Below, in pieces: positions 34,685 to 43,625 of a DNA stretch of 64,000 nt (positions within the stretch are counted from its first letter, which is position 1; each line of letters begins with the position of its first letter). The stretch is from an uncultured Kineothrix sp. (GTDB lineage: Bacteria > Bacillota > Clostridia > Lachnospirales > Lachnospiraceae), in NCBI GenBank assembly GCA_910588855.1, contig CAJUSR010000008.1, forward strand, positions 62,001 through 126,000, given 5' to 3'. The notes under the pieces are model-generated. The model was not told the origin of the DNA and searched no databases. It saw only the letters and a list, made by a program, of their open reading frames with translations. The position numbers were made by a program, and so were the translations under genes.

Positions 34685-36808
34685 TTACTCCTCCGCCGTT
34701 TTAAATAAATCCAAAGCCTCTTCCAATTCCGCCATTTTTTCTTTCAGCTCCGTGCTGGCTTTCTTCAAAGCTTCCACCACATCCATCTGTTTCTGGGAAA
34801 TATTGTATACTTCGCTGGAAGCGGTAGCTGTCTGTTCCGAAACCGCAGATATACTGCTTACCGCATCTAAAGTATCTTTTCTTTGTGCATCAATGCTGAT
34901 AACATCCTCCGAAATCTTCCTGACAGAAATCAGCATCTGCTCCGTGCATTCCGCCATTTTCTTGAAATCCTCTTTCGTATGGCTAACCAGAAGCGCCTGC
35001 TCCCCTACAATCTCTCCCGCTTCTGCCGCAGTGGAAACGGTACCTTTTGTCTGGTTTACAATTTCTTCCACCACTTTATTGATTTCACTGGCTGCCTGGC
35101 TGGAACCGTCAGCCAATTTCCTGATGGCTTCCGCCACAACCGCAAACCCTCTTCCTGCTTCCCCGGCCCTTGCAGCTTCTATGCTCGCATTCAAAGATAA
35201 CAGATTTGTTTCTTCGGCAATGTCGTTAATCGTATTCACAAATTCACCGATGACCCTGGATTTCTTTTCAAGCTCTTCGATATCGGCTTTCACCCTATCC
35301 GTTATCTCTATTGTTGCCTTTGTCTTACCCGAAAGGGCTTCCATCGTATTGATACTTTTTTCCACAATTTCCTTCGTTACTTCCGAACCGGACGCAGCCT
35401 GATCCACACTGCTGCCGATTTCTTCTATCTTTCTGGACAGGGAATCCATCTGCGTCAGACAATCCTGCGCATCCGAAGCCTGCAGGGATACCCCTTTGTC
35501 GATTTCCGCCAAAGTCACCTTGATGCCTTGTGATGATTCTTCAATCCTTGCGGAAATCTCCTCTACGCCTCCTGCCGCATTTTTTACCAGCATAGCAATC
35601 CCCTCCACTTGCTGGATTAATCCTTTCATATTCGTAATTACATTCATAATATATTGGGATAATATACTAAATTCGCTTTTCCCTTTTGTTTTTAAATGGA
35701 CGGTCAAATCTCCTTCTGCCGCTTTTTTCAGGCGTTTTATAATACCTGCCATGCTGGCGCTGATATTAAGGGATATGAAAAGCCCGATGGCTACTGCCAC
35801 AATACATGCAATGATAACAAGCACAACCGTAATGCTTTTTATTGCCTCCGCCCCTTTCGTCACATGCCGGACAGGCACAAGATATCCTAGCACTACCCCC
35901 GTCTTTTCGCTTTTCGCAAATGTAAAAAAATATTCCTGCCCATCATAGGTTACGTACTCCGTCCCTTCCAGCTCCTCCGAAGCTAAACAGTTTTGAAAGA
36001 AATCCTGCTCGAAAAATACAAATTCCTCTGTAACTTCTTCATCCTTTATTACCAATTCACTGCCATCGGCCGTTATAAACCCTAAAATGGAGCCGTCTGA
36101 AGTATCCACTTTTGACAAGCTTTTCCTTATCGCTTCTTTACTGATATCCACTACAAAGACTGCCGCCCTGTTCGGGAAGGCGCTCATATAGGATATCGCA
36201 TAGTCTTCCGGTTTATACCCCGTCATCTTGTCCATTTCCGGGTGCTGCCCTATCCAGGAAGTTGTTTTCCCAAGCCAATCTGCAACATTTTTTTCAAATA
36301 TTACTTTCTGCCCTTCCTCTGTAACTGACCAATCCTCATAGTAACCGTCAGTGCTTTGATCTGAAGACTCTAACGTACTCATAACCTTGCTTCCGCTCTT
36401 CGGTATAATATATATGGCATGTATCAGTTCATTTGACCTTTGCCTTACTTTAATGCTGGATGAATTTTTCCTGTAAATGGAGGAGGCTTTGGAAAGGTCT
36501 TTTTTAAACAAACCATTTACCAGGCTTTGCAGTTCGGTATCCAACCTCATCTGCATTGCCTCTGCACTAACCATAGACATTCCAAAATCCAAATACTGCA
36601 TCTGTGTTTCAATGGAAGAACTCGCCGACTCTTCAAAATTGGAAATCATGCCGGCTTCTGCCTGACGGGAAGAAATAACTCCCACCAATATGACAAAAAA
36701 TATCGGCACCAAAAAACCTACCAATAACTGTATCTTTATATTCAGGTTCAATTGAAACTCCATTTTTTTTGCCTTTTGGGTCTTATCTTTCCGTTTTTTT
36801 ACTCCCAT
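34685..36808 (-). CDS. Methyl-accepting chemotaxis protein with dCache-like sensor domain
   Basis: About 707 residues, a membrane chemoreceptor. TM1 is near residues 28-46 (LLVGFLVPIFFVILVGVIS). An extracellular sensor of about 270 residues follows, with PKSGSKVMSTLES, FPNRAAVFVVDISKEAIRK and LGFITADGSELVI, the double-Cache pattern. TM2 is VVLVIIACIVAVAIGLFISL, then HAMP, then the signalling domain with IGEFVNTINDIAEETNLLSL and NASIEAARAGEAGRGFAVVA at its tip. ATG 36808 has GGAGGAATG eight bases upstream. It lies 32 bp after the rpiR gene and next to the sialic acid operon, so its ligand may be a mucin sugar; that is inference. Confidence 0.92.
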   Translation of the reverse strand: MGVKKRKDKTQKAKKMEFQLNLNIKIQLLVGFLVPIFFVILVGVISSRQAEAGMISNFEESASSSIETQMQYLDFGMSMVSAEAMQMRLDTELQSLVNGLFKKDLSKASSIYRKNSSSIKVRQRSNELIHAIYIIPKSGSKVMSTLESSDQSTDGYYEDWSVTEEGQKVIFEKNVADWLGKTTSWIGQHPEMDKMTGYKPEDYAISYMSAFPNRAAVFVVDISKEAIRKSLSKVDTSDGSILGFITADGSELVIKDEEVTEEFVFFEQDFFQNCLASEELEGTEYVTYDGQEYFFTFAKSEKTGVVLGYLVPVRHVTKGAEAIKSITVVLVIIACIVAVAIGLFISLNISASMAGIIKRLKKAAEGDLTVHLKTKGKSEFSILSQYIMNVITNMKGLIQQVEGIAMLVKNAAGGVEEISARIEESSQGIKVTLAEIDKGVSLQASDAQDCLTQMDSLSRKIEEIGSSVDQAASGSEVTKEIVEKSINTMEALSGKTKATIEITDRVKADIEELEKKSRVIGEFVNTINDIAEETNLLSLNASIEAARAGEAGRGFAVVAEAIRKLADGSSQAASEINKVVEEIVNQTKGTVSTAAEAGEIVGEQALLVSHTKEDFKKMAECTEQMLISVRKISEDVISIDAQRKDTLDAVSSISAVSEQTATASSEVYNISQKQMDVVEALKKASTELKEKMAELEEALDLFKTAEE

Positions 36809-36840
36809 AACACATTCCTCCGTCTTCACCCATTGTAATG

Positions 36841-37698
36841 CTAATATAATTTTTCTACTACTGCTTTTGATGTTTTTTCATTATTTTCCCTTGAAGCCGC
36901 CAGGTTTCTCCTGTAATATTCCTGAAACAGTATATCTATAATATACAACTGGCTCATCTTTGCGCTCATAGATCCCCCTTCCAGCGGACCTTCGTTTGCA
37001 CCGCAGGTTAAAAGGACATCCATATAATTAGTAAGGGGCGATTTCAAGAAACGGGTAATCCCTACAATTTTCGCCCCAGCCTGACGGGCTATCTCCGCCA
37101 CATATACATTGTCCTTCGTAGAACCGGAATAGGATATAATAAAAATCAAATCATCGGCACATGCCATAGATGCAGACATCGCCTGCATATGCGGGTCTTC
37201 AATACAACTTACTTTTTTTATAATCCTAAGGAATTTATTGCGAGCCTCCTGCGCCGTCAACAGACTATCACCAATCCCGAAAAAATAAATATGCTTCGCT
37301 TCTTCCATCATGCCGATTGTCTTTTCCACTGCATCGACATCCAACAGTGTCCGCGTCTCCCTAAGCGCATTGATATGCGTCTCTAATATGCAATCAAGCA
37401 TATATGAGAGGGAATCCGCCCCTTCCTTTTCCTCTTCCTCTGCCCGTTCCGACGCCTCACCTGACGTAAGGCTTAAGGAAAGTTTCATTTTAAATTCCTG
37501 ATACCCTTTTACACCCACCGCCCTGCAAAAACGATGCACACTGGCGTCCGCCACATTACAGGCATCCGCCAAATCAGTAATCGACATAAAAAGAACTTGG
37601 TTGGCATTTTCCGCCACATAATCGGCAATCTTCTTTTCCGTCTTGGTAAACTGATTATATAGTAATTGTATATCTAGTAATAAACTGGATGATGACAC
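36841..37698 (-). CDS. RpiR/MurR family transcriptional regulator
   Basis: 285 residues: an N-terminal HTH of the RpiR type (TKTEKKIADYVAENANQVLF; ADACNVADASVHRFCRAVG) and a C-terminal SIS domain (IYFFGIGDSLLTAQEARNKF; IFIISYSGSTKDNVYVAEIA) that binds a phosphosugar. Firmicutes NanR proteins of this family sense ManNAc-6-P or related compounds, so it probably controls the nan genes next to it. The start is GTG 37698 behind GGGAGGAATACA. Only 37 bp separate it from the nanA terminator, so some transcription by read-through is likely. Confidence 0.88.
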   Translation of the reverse strand: MSSSSLLLDIQLLYNQFTKTEKKIADYVAENANQVLFMSITDLADACNVADASVHRFCRAVGVKGYQEFKMKLSLSLTSGEASERAEEEEKEGADSLSYMLDCILETHINALRETRTLLDVDAVEKTIGMMEEAKHIYFFGIGDSLLTAQEARNKFLRIIKKVSCIEDPHMQAMSASMACADDLIFIISYSGSTKDNVYVAEIARQAGAKIVGITRFLKSPLTNYMDVLLTCGANEGPLEGGSMSAKMSQLYIIDILFQEYYRRNLAASRENNEKTSKAVVEKLY

Positions 37699-37735
37699 TG
37701 TATTCCTCCCTTTTGGCCCTTTCCCTTTTTATTGC

Positions 37736-37768
37736 AGAAGGAGACATGGGCAAGCCATGTCTCCTTCT
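37736..37768 (-). terminator. Terminator after nanA
   Basis: A perfect 14-bp stem (AGAAGGAGACATGG / CCATGTCTCCTTCT) with a 5-nt loop, followed by GCAATAAAAAGG on the minus strand. It lies between nanA and rpiR. The missing T run suggests partial termination. Confidence 0.7.
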
Positions 37769-37776
37769 ATATCAGG

Positions 37777-38682
37777 TTAGCAATATTTTTTTACCGCTTC
37801 TTCTATCATTTTTGCACATTCCTGTGCAATCAGCTTATCCTCTTCTATCAGTTCTGCAAGAGGTGCCCGGACGCTTCCTACATCCGGTCCGCCTTGAATA
37901 CGGATAATCTCCTTAATTGCTGCATACATATTGCCATGCGTTGAACACATTTTATATATAATCCTGCATATATCATTCTGAACTGCCCCTGCTGCCTCAA
38001 TCTTGCCCTCATAAAACAGCTCCCTTGCTTTAATGAACAGTTCGGGCATTGCTGCATAAGTGCCGCCTATTCCTCCTACCGCCCCAGCCGCAAGGCCTGA
38101 AATAAACTGCTCATCCGGTCCGTTGAATACGATAACCCCTTCGTCATGGAACATCTGGATATCCTGCACCGGCATGGATGAATTTTTCACCCCGATTACT
38201 CTTGGATTCTTCTTCATCTCCCGCAATAAAGATATGGTAAGCGATACACCGGCAAGCTGTGGAATATTATAAATGATGAAATCCGTATCAGGCGCTGCAG
38301 AAGAAATATCATTCCAATATTTTGCAATCGCATGTTCCGGCAAATGGAAATAAATCGGCGGAATGGATGCAATTGCATCTACCCCAAGGCTTTGTGCATG
38401 GGCTGCAAGCTCCATACTGTCCGCCGTGTTATTGCAAGCTACATGGGCAATTACCGTCACTTTGCCTTTCGCCTCTTCCATCACATTTTCTAATGTCAGT
38501 TTCCTCTCCTCTACACTTTGATAAATACATTCGCCTGAGGAACCCCCTACATAAAGCCCGGTAACCCCTTTTCCTATCAAATATTTTGTAAGGGCACGTA
38601 CTCTCTCTGCCGAAACTTTCCCGTTTTCATCGTAACAAGCATAAAATGCAGGAATTACACCCTGATATTTCTTAATCTCCAT
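37777..38682 (-). CDS. nanA: N-acetylneuraminate lyase
   Basis: About 301 residues, a DHDPS-family TIM barrel that splits sialic acid into ManNAc and pyruvate in the cytoplasm. YVGGSSGECIYQSVEER holds the GxxGE substrate loop, FIIYNIPQLAGV the catalytic Tyr, and VIGVKNSSMP the Schiff-base Lys. ATG 38682 follows GAAGGAAGGAC. It is the last gene of the leftward binding protein-permease-permease-nanA unit. Confidence 0.93.
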   Translation of the reverse strand: MEIKKYQGVIPAFYACYDENGKVSAERVRALTKYLIGKGVTGLYVGGSSGECIYQSVEERKLTLENVMEEAKGKVTVIAHVACNNTADSMELAAHAQSLGVDAIASIPPIYFHLPEHAIAKYWNDISSAAPDTDFIIYNIPQLAGVSLTISLLREMKKNPRVIGVKNSSMPVQDIQMFHDEGVIVFNGPDEQFISGLAAGAVGGIGGTYAAMPELFIKARELFYEGKIEAAGAVQNDICRIIYKMCSTHGNMYAAIKEIIRIQGGPDVGSVRAPLAELIEEDKLIAQECAKMIEEAVKKYC

Positions 38683-38707
38683 AATTAGTCCTTCCTTCTC
38701 AATCAAA

Positions 38708-39541
38708 TTAACCTTTTACCGCACCCATTGTAATACCCTGCGTAAAGTATTTCTGGAACATCAGGAATATTGCAATAATCGGAATCGCACCCAATGCCGC
38801 ACCTGCCATAATCAAACCAAAGTCATTGGACATTTCCGACTGCAACTTCGCAATACCAAGGGCAATCGTCAATGTATTGCTGGAATTTAACATTATCAAC
38901 TGCAAGAAGTAATCATTCCATGTTGTAATGAAAGTAAAGATTGCCAATGCGCCTATACCCGGTTTTACAATCGGCAATACAATCGTGAGGAATGTCTGCA
39001 CCTCTCCTGCGCCGTCAATCCTTACCGCTTCCAACATTTCCGTAGGAATCGTTTCTGAAAACTGCTTCATAAGGAATACACCAAAAGGCCAGCCTACTGT
39101 CGGAAGGATAACTGCCCATACATTGTCATGCAAGCCAAGGAAAGACATTTCTTTTAACAACGGAACCAAAACGACCTGTTTTGGAAGCGCCATAGCACAT
39201 ACAAGGAAAGTGAACAGCAATCCTCTTCCTACAAACCGTTTTTTTGCCAATGCATAACCTGCCATTGCTGCGGTCATACAAGTTAAAGCCATAGACATCA
39301 GCGCGATAAATACACTATTGAACAACCAACGCATTGCCGGTTTTGCAAACAGCCTTACATAGTTATCTGTCGTAGGGTTTTTGGGAAACCATTCCGGGCT
39401 TGCTGCATTGATTGCAGCCGCATCTTTAAAGGAACCCGTTACAATCCAATATACCGGAAAGATAAATAAGATAGCCAGAATAACCATAATCACCAATACT
39501 ATAATATCATAACCTGTTGTACGTTTTACTCCACTTTTCAT
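38708..39541 (-). CDS. Sugar ABC transporter permease (MalG type)
   Basis: 277 residues, six membrane helices (first: IIVLVIMVILAILFIFPVYW). The EAA loop that contacts the ATPase is EAVRIDGAGEVQTFLTIVLP followed by IVKPG. It pairs with the MalF-type permease 13 bp upstream and the lipoprotein at 40556 to import sialic acid or a sialoglycan piece. No ATPase gene is in the operon; Firmicutes CUT1 importers often share one MsmK-like ATPase encoded elsewhere. Confidence 0.92.
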   Translation of the reverse strand: MKSGVKRTTGYDIIVLVIMVILAILFIFPVYWIVTGSFKDAAAINAASPEWFPKNPTTDNYVRLFAKPAMRWLFNSVFIALMSMALTCMTAAMAGYALAKKRFVGRGLLFTFLVCAMALPKQVVLVPLLKEMSFLGLHDNVWAVILPTVGWPFGVFLMKQFSETIPTEMLEAVRIDGAGEVQTFLTIVLPIVKPGIGALAIFTFITTWNDYFLQLIMLNSSNTLTIALGIAKLQSEMSNDFGLIMAGAALGAIPIIAIFLMFQKYFTQGITMGAVKG

Positions 39542-39554
39542 TATTTATCACCCC

Positions 39555-40463
39555 CTAATCAACGCTTCCCGATTTCGTTACTTTAAACTGCAATGCCGAG
39601 AATATCGCAATTACTGCGGCAAGGAAGATTCCCATCGCATTTCCGTAACCATAGCGGTTCAGTTTGAATGCTTCATAATAGATATAATACATAATGGTAT
39701 CTGTTGAGTGATTCGGTCCGCCGGATGTCAGCAACTGAATCAATGCATAACACTGGAAAGAGTTAATTGTCGTAATAACTAAAACGTAAAGGGTTGTAGG
39801 CATAATGGAAGGCCATTTAATCTTCCAGAATGTCTGCATATCCGTAGCCCCGTCCACTTCTGCCGCTTCTACTAAAGAAGTATCCACATTTCCTAATGCA
39901 GCAACATAAAGCACAATTGGCTGCCCAATCGATGTGGTAAACAAAATAATGATGATACACCATATTGCCGTTTTTTCATCGCCCAACCAGCTTATATTCT
40001 GGTCAATCAGGCCAACTTCGGAAAGTACATGGTTAAATAAACCTGTATATTTATTGAACATCCATTTCCATACTACAGCTACCGCTACCGTACCGGTGAC
40101 TACCGGAAGATAAAATACGCACCGGAAGAAGGATCTGGTAACCGCATGCATCCTATAAATGGATGAACCTACCCACAGTGAAAATATAGTTACCGCAGGA
40201 ACTGCTACGACAACGATAAGCACTGTATTCCAAAATGCCCTCTGGAAAATTTTGTCCTGAAACATTTCCACATAGTTTCCAATCCCTACAAATTTAAAAT
40301 CACTCATTGTATAATTGAAGAAACTGGTAAAGAGGCACATAAACATAGGTATAATGACAAACCCTACGAAGAAAATCAAACTAGGAAGAAGAAACAGGTA
40401 AGCCGATCTGGTTTCCCGCATTACCAGAACTTTGCTTCGTGTAGTCATATTATTTTTACTCAT
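39555..40463 (-). CDS. Sugar ABC transporter permease (MalF type)
   Basis: 302 residues with membrane helices starting SAYLFLLPSLIFFVGFVIIP, typical of MalF-like subunits, and an EAA loop EAAEVDGATDMQTFWKIKWP. It forms a heterodimer with the MalG-type subunit. A hairpin at 40498 lies between it and the upstream binding-protein gene, so it is probably made in smaller amounts than the binding protein. Confidence 0.92.
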   Translation of the reverse strand: MSKNNMTTRSKVLVMRETRSAYLFLLPSLIFFVGFVIIPMFMCLFTSFFNYTMSDFKFVGIGNYVEMFQDKIFQRAFWNTVLIVVVAVPAVTIFSLWVGSSIYRMHAVTRSFFRCVFYLPVVTGTVAVAVVWKWMFNKYTGLFNHVLSEVGLIDQNISWLGDEKTAIWCIIIILFTTSIGQPIVLYVAALGNVDTSLVEAAEVDGATDMQTFWKIKWPSIMPTTLYVLVITTINSFQCYALIQLLTSGGPNHSTDTIMYYIYYEAFKLNRYGYGNAMGIFLAAVIAIFSALQFKVTKSGSVD

Positions 40464-40497
40464 ATCTCAACATCCCTTCCTGACTAATCTTGTGAAA

Positions 40498-40530
40498 ATA
40501 GGGTACCCATCCCTTGGGAAGGTACCCTAT
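40498..40530 (-). terminator. Intercistronic hairpin after the binding-protein gene
   Basis: A perfect 10-bp stem ATAGGGTACC/GGTACCCTAT with a 13-nt loop and a short TTTTC tail on the minus strand. Such elements terminate part of the transcripts and protect the binding-protein mRNA. Confidence 0.65.
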
Positions 40531-40555
40531 GAACAATGGTAAGTTTAAAATTCAA

Positions 40556-41959
40556 TTAGTTTGCAGAAGCATCCGCTGTAGCTGTATTACATGTTTCTAC
40601 ATAAGCATCTGCTGCTGCCTGAACATCCTCACCGCCGAAAATCTGCTGAAGCATGTTCCACCAAGCTGTACGCTGTTCTGCCCAGCCCAATGTTACATTG
40701 TAGTAATCGCCCAACCATTTCTGGAAGCTTGCATATGTTGCCATACGTTCTTCATCTTCTGTTCCTGCATAAATATTGCCATAAGAGGAACGTACCGGGA
40801 AGAAGCCTGTATTTGCAATACTGATAGGACCCTGTGTAGCATCATCACAGATAAATTCGATGAAAAGTTTAGCTGCTGCAATTTTGTCTGCATCGCCGTT
40901 ATCGAAAACACCGAAGCCCCAGATACCGCCAGCAAGTTCAGGTGTTCCGTCTTCAGACGGGAAAGCTACCGCATAAGGTGTGAAATCTGTCTGTGCTGCA
41001 TATGTCAACTGGTTTGCTGCATTCCAGCAGAAGCTCATTGCGATTGTTTTGTTTGCAAACAACTGAATTTCATCGGATGCAACCGCACCTGCGTCAAAGC
41101 TTAATAAACCTGCTTCTGTCCAATCAACCAATTGCTGTAAACCTTTAACCCCTGCTTCGCTGTTCATGGTCCACTCTGTATGGTCTGCATTTGTAAATTC
41201 TGCGTTATACAGGTTCATTGCCAAAGCACGTGTACCCTGGTCGCCGCCCTGACCGCCGCAATATACAACGCCAGTTGTTTCTACGCCATAATCTTTCAAA
41301 GCCTGTAAAGCTTTTTCAAAGTTCTCGGTCGTCCATGTGCGGTCTTCATTTATGTACTGCATTGCACCTGCTTCTTCAAATAATTCTTTATTAACAGCCA
41401 TCGTATGTGTTGTCATACAAAGAGGATATTCATAGTATGCGCCGTCTGCCGATTTACAAGCTGCAACTACAGCTTCGCTGGTTGCAGAGATATCTGCCAA
41501 TGCCTCTTCATCCCAAAGGTCTGCCAAATCAATCATTTTGCCCTTTGCGCCCCAGTTGCTTACAAGACGCTCCGGTCCTTCCATGATGATATCAGGTGTG
41601 GTGCCAGCTTCAATTGCTGCCGTTACCTGATCGTCGCCGGATGTATAATCCAGATATTCCACCGACACATTAATATCAGGATATACTGCATTAAATGCTT
41701 GAACAAATCCGTTTACCGTCTCAGCATCGCCGAATTTACCGATAGGATATGTCCAGAGGGTAATGTCTGCTGCTACTGCTGCGCCTTCTGCCGGAGCTGC
41801 CTCTTCCGCAGGAGCTGCTTCCTCTGCCGGAGCTGCCTCTTCTGCAGGAGCCGCTTCCTCTGCCGGAGCCGGTTCTGCAGCGGGCTGTGATGAATTACCA
41901 CATGCAGCTAACGAAAATGTCATAACGCCGGCCAAAAGTAATGCTACTAACTTTTTCAT
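40556..41959 (-). CDS. Sugar-binding lipoprotein of an ABC transporter
   Basis: 467 residues. The signal peptide MKKLVALLLAGVMTFSLAAC ends in a lipobox with Cys20, so the protein is anchored to the membrane outside the cell. A linker of five or so AAPAE repeats follows (15-bp tandem units at about 41785-41870), then a family 1 solute-binding fold: DITLWTYPIGKFGDAETVNG, AIEAGTTPDIIMEGPERLV, and NKTIAMSFCWNA. The operon and the divergent nanE point to sialic acid as ligand. It has a strong TTGACA-N17-TACAAT promoter. Confidence 0.92.
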   Translation of the reverse strand: MKKLVALLLAGVMTFSLAACGNSSQPAAEPAPAEEAAPAEEAAPAEEAAPAEEAAPAEGAAVAADITLWTYPIGKFGDAETVNGFVQAFNAVYPDINVSVEYLDYTSGDDQVTAAIEAGTTPDIIMEGPERLVSNWGAKGKMIDLADLWDEEALADISATSEAVVAACKSADGAYYEYPLCMTTHTMAVNKELFEEAGAMQYINEDRTWTTENFEKALQALKDYGVETTGVVYCGGQGGDQGTRALAMNLYNAEFTNADHTEWTMNSEAGVKGLQQLVDWTEAGLLSFDAGAVASDEIQLFANKTIAMSFCWNAANQLTYAAQTDFTPYAVAFPSEDGTPELAGGIWGFGVFDNGDADKIAAAKLFIEFICDDATQGPISIANTGFFPVRSSYGNIYAGTEDEERMATYASFQKWLGDYYNVTLGWAEQRTAWWNMLQQIFGGEDVQAAADAYVETCNTATADASAN

Positions 41960-42026
41960 TCTTTTTCCTCCTTAAATTGTTGAAAATTATGAATTGATTT
42001 AAATAGCTCATCAACTATTTGTTAAA

Positions 42027-42055
42027 ATTGTACAATATATGCCATTGTTTGTCAA
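42027..42055 (-). promoter_or_regulatory. Sigma-A promoter of the sugar-binding protein-permease-nanA unit
   Basis: TTGACA (42055-42050) and TACAAT (42032-42027) on the minus strand are 17 bp apart, 68 bp before the start codon. ATTGTACAAT at 42027-42036 is also a perfect palindrome over the -10 box. Confidence 0.8.
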
Positions 42056-42065
42056 TACATTTGAC

Positions 42066-42108
42066 GAAAAAATTTTCAAAAATTTCGGGTTTGCAGAAAT
42101 TAATTTTC
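42066..42108. promoter_or_regulatory. Candidate operators for the RpiR regulator
   Basis: Two similar imperfect palindromes, GAAAAAATTTTC (42066-42077) and GAAATTAATTTTC (42096-42108), lie between the divergent promoters, 30 bp apart. Regulation of both units from here would be expected; the protein-site link is inferred. Confidence 0.4.
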
Positions 42109-42119
42109 ATTTTAATGGC

Positions 42120-42148
42120 ATGACATATGCAGGTGGCTATGCTATAAT
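42120..42148 (+). promoter_or_regulatory. Sigma-A promoter of nanE-yhcH-nanK
   Basis: ATGACA (42120-42125), 17 bp, TATAAT (42143-42148) with an extended TGC before the -10 box; 33 bp from the nanE start codon. Confidence 0.8.
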
Positions 42149-42181
42149 GAATGTACTATTTTATGAAAGGATTGGATTACG

Positions 42182-42880
42182 ATGAAAAAAACTTTGGAAG
42201 AAATTTTAACCGCAACACGCCATTCCATAATCGTTTCCTGCCAGGCTCTTCCCAGCGAACCGTTGTACTGCGAGGAAATGTCGCTTATGCCTTTTATGGC
42301 AAAAGCCGCCCAAATGGCAGGATGCAAATGTATCCGCACCAGCAGCGTCCGCGATGTGGAAGAAATCAAAAAAGCCACCGGGCTGCCTGTCATCGGCTTA
42401 ATCAAACGCACCTATGAAGGCTACGATTCCTATATTACGCCCACCATGAAGGAAATCGACGAATTGGTAGCCGCAGAATCAGATATTGTTGCATTGGATT
42501 GCACCAACCGCACCCGGGGAGACGGTTCTACCATCGATGAATTTCTGATGCAAATCCGTGAAAAATATCCAGACGTTCCTCTTATGGCAGATGTTTCTAC
42601 CTATGAAGAAGGGATAAACGCATGGAAATGCGGCGTGAACCTTGTAGGCACTACCTTAAGCGGCTATACCCCTTATTCGCCGAAAGTAGATGGTCCGGAC
42701 TTTGAATTGGTATCCCGGCTTGTAAAGGATGTGGAAATCCCCGTTATCGCAGAAGGGAAAGTACATTACCCCGACCAGGCAAAAAAAATGCTGGATTTGG
42801 GCGCCCATGCAGTCGTAGTGGGAGGTGCCATCACAAGGCCGTTGGAAATCGCCCAACGTTTTTACAAAGCCATTGAATAA
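42182..42880 (+). CDS. nanE: N-acetylmannosamine-6-phosphate 2-epimerase
   Basis: 232 residues, a TIM barrel that turns ManNAc-6-P into GlcNAc-6-P. IIVSCQALPSEPLYCEEMSL, FMAKAAQMAGCKCIRTSSV, LPVIGLIKRTYEG, DIVALDCTNRTRGDG and VIAEGKVHYPDQAKKMLDLG give full-length family agreement. An AAAGGA site lies 10 bases before ATG. First gene of the rightward nan unit. Confidence 0.95.
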   Translation: MKKTLEEILTATRHSIIVSCQALPSEPLYCEEMSLMPFMAKAAQMAGCKCIRTSSVRDVEEIKKATGLPVIGLIKRTYEGYDSYITPTMKEIDELVAAESDIVALDCTNRTRGDGSTIDEFLMQIREKYPDVPLMADVSTYEEGINAWKCGVNLVGTTLSGYTPYSPKVDGPDFELVSRLVKDVEIPVIAEGKVHYPDQAKKMLDLGAHAVVVGGAITRPLEIAQRFYKAIE

Positions 42881-42900
42881 TACCGGAAAGGAGAGTCGCT

Positions 42901-43347
42901 ATGATTTTTGACAAGATTACAAACATCGGCCGTTATAAGGGAATAAACAAAAATCTGGACACCGCTATTGATTATATCCGGAACAACGATTTATCCTCCC
43001 TTCCCATGGGACGGACAGAGCTGGATGGCGAAGTGTACATCAATGTTATGGAGGCAAACGCTGCCCCTTTGGAAACCAAATGCTATGAAATCCATAAAAA
43101 ATATATGGATATCCAAATTGATTTGTCCGGCACGGAAATCATCTATACCGGGGATAGCGGCGATATGGTTATTGATAGCTTTGATGAAGCAACTGATTTC
43201 GGCACTGCAAGCTGCCATACGCTGGCTTCCTGCCAGATAGGCCCGGGTAATTTCATTATTTGTATGGCCAATGAGCCCCATATGCCAGGAGTCGCAGCTT
43301 CCGACGATACTTTTTTAAAAAAGGCTGTATTTAAAGTACATATATAA
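42901..43347 (+). CDS. yhcH: YhcH/YjgK/YiaL family protein
   Basis: 148 residues of the cupin-like YhcH family, often found in sialic acid operons and thought to speed mutarotation or handle an open-chain sugar. MIFDKITNIGRYKGINKNLD, MEANAAPLETKCYEIHKKYM and IGPGNFIICMANEPHMPGVA contain the conserved Glu and His residues of the metal site. GGAAAGGAG precedes ATG. It is followed by 278 bp that hold a tandem repeat array before the kinase gene. Confidence 0.9.
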   Translation: MIFDKITNIGRYKGINKNLDTAIDYIRNNDLSSLPMGRTELDGEVYINVMEANAAPLETKCYEIHKKYMDIQIDLSGTEIIYTGDSGDMVIDSFDEATDFGTASCHTLASCQIGPGNFIICMANEPHMPGVAASDDTFLKKAVFKVHI

Positions 43348-43360
43348 ATATGACCGGTGG

Positions 43361-43619
43361 AACAGCAAACAAAAACATATCTACAGAATAATACACAGAA
43401 GCATGCCCATGCAGCTGTACATAGGAACACATCTATGGATTTACAGGCAAGGACATGTTTATGGAATAGCATATAGGAACATATCTATGGATTAACTAGC
43501 ACAGACATATCTATGGAACGGCAAATAGAAACACATCTATAGAACAGCAAATTAGGAACATATCTATGAAATAGATAACAGAAACACGTCTATGGATTAA
43601 CGGAATGTTTATGGGAGGT
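43361..43619 (+). repeat. 26-bp tandem repeat array (about 9.5 units) before the kinase gene
   Basis: Units start at 43361, 43387, 43413, 43439, 43465, 43491, 43517, 43543 and 43569 (the last one base longer) and a partial at 43596. The consensus is AACAGCAAATAGGAACATAT + CTATGG. Units differ at many positions but the phase holds for about 235 bp. Its right edge reaches the GGGAGG ribosome binding site of the kinase. The period is not a multiple of three and no reading frame spans it. Confidence 0.88.
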
Positions 43620-43625
43620 TAGGTT

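Noticed and set aside
43361..43619. CRISPR array
   Set aside because: The 26-bp units follow each other directly without unique spacers and they vary along their whole length.
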